Source: Desulfosporosinus lacus DSM 15449
GTDB taxonomy: Bacteria > Bacillota > Desulfitobacteriia > Desulfitobacteriales > Desulfitobacteriaceae
Direction: 5' to 3'
Assembly: GCF_900129935.1 (NCBI RefSeq)
Contig: NZ_FQXJ01000003.1
Span: forward strand, 124,001-188,000
DNA: 64,000 nucleotides
Shown: piece by piece, positions 63,655 to 64,000 of the stretch
How positions within the stretch are numbered: position 1 is the stretch's first letter
Layout of the letters: the number at the start of each line of letters is the position of its first letter
Notes under the pieces: generated by a model
Told to the model about the DNA's origin: nothing
Seen by the model: only the letters and a program-made list of their open reading frames with translations
Database searches by the model: none
Program-made: the position numbers and the translations under genes

Positions 63655-64000
63655 ATGTCAAAATCAAGAAGATTCCAAATGCCACCGAGTTTAACGCTAG
63701 ACATTGAAAATCCAGATTCATGGTCTATAAAAATCGGAGGTTTTTTGATAGCTACTCAAAGCTGGTCTTTAAGACAATTAGAAAATCAAGTAAAACGTGA
63801 TGGAAGTTCCTCTCCTGGAGTTCTGGCAGGGATCAGGATTGTCAAACAAGTAGTTCCTTGTCCAGTCGAGTGGTATTGTATAGATACATTTTATCTTCTA
63901 CGGTTTAGACTAGGCAAAGGTACATACGAGTATATAGAAAATCCTCCACCAAGTGAGTTTCATAAAATGTTGATGAATGCAGATGCACAATGGGATGAGA
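63655..64000 (+). CDS. Hypothetical protein, 3' end outside window
   Basis: ATG 63655, with AAGGG upstream, opens a frame that continues to the window end without a stop (115 codons seen). The start (SKSRRFQMPPSLTLDIENPD) and the rest show no family I recognise. Composition is ordinary for this genome. Confidence 0.5.
   Translation, partial: MSKSRRFQMPPSLTLDIENPDSWSIKIGGFLIATQSWSLRQLENQVKRDGSSSPGVLAGIRIVKQVVPCPVEWYCIDTFYLLRFRLGKGTYEYIENPPPSEFHKMLMNADAQWDE

Overview
The window looks like a low-to-mid GC Firmicutes chromosome. The dnaB / FAD-dehydrogenase / purB / purA order, the sigma-A-type promoters, the GGAGG ribosome binding sites with frequent TTG and GTG starts, and the gene families suggest a clostridial Peptococcaceae (Desulfosporosinus or Desulfitobacterium type). 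That placement is inference from gene content; no taxonomic search was possible.

Bases 1-10500 are host backbone. They hold the 3' end of dnaB, an FAD-dependent dehydrogenase, purB, purA, tRNA-Lys, a truncated chemoreceptor pseudogene, a c-di-GMP-I (GEMM-I) riboswitch in front of its intact chemoreceptor paralogue, tRNA-Glu, tRNA-Phe, a PhoH-type ATPase and tRNA-Gly(CCC). A tyrosine integrase on the minus strand lies directly after tRNA-Gly and marks the start of a large integrative and conjugative element (ICE). The second att site was not found, so the element probably runs past base 64000 or has lost that end.

ICE left part, 10.5-21.5 kb: integrase with a LexA-like box upstream, ImmR/ImmA-type regulators facing a small HTH gene, an excisionase-like protein, tiny proteins (one a Com-like zinc finger, one with a slippery A6G heptamer), ParA/ParB, a RadC-like protein and a DUF3991/TOPRIM protein. 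Mobilization part, 21.5-27.3 kb: a MobC-like protein and a relaxase with Sel1 repeats, flanked by two proteins made of 27-residue repeats, then a HAD 5'-nucleotidase.

Transfer part, 27.3-51.2 kb: coupling protein VirD4, VirB2-like and VirB6/TrbL-like membrane proteins, a VirB4-like ATPase that appears split into two genes, an M23 hydrolase and large secreted or surface proteins. Interleaved with these is a nearly complete Tad/Flp pilus set: prepilin peptidase, CpaB, CpaE/TadZ-like, CpaF/TadA, TadB, TadC and TadE-like pseudopilins. A HepT-MntA toxin-antitoxin pair sits inside this region. The mixed Tad plus type IV secretion apparatus is the most interesting system in the window. A primase-like replication protein follows at 51.4 kb.

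Cargo, 52.8-64 kb: AT-rich, patchy DNA with hairpins, gene wrecks and candidate anti-phage modules. These are an AAA ATPase with a TOPRIM-like partner and a PD-(D/E)XK-like protein, then a TrlF-type PHP/SMC-like ATPase with a tiny ORF and an Abi-C (HEPN-like) protein. An IS3 transposase remnant is fused to a decayed gene.
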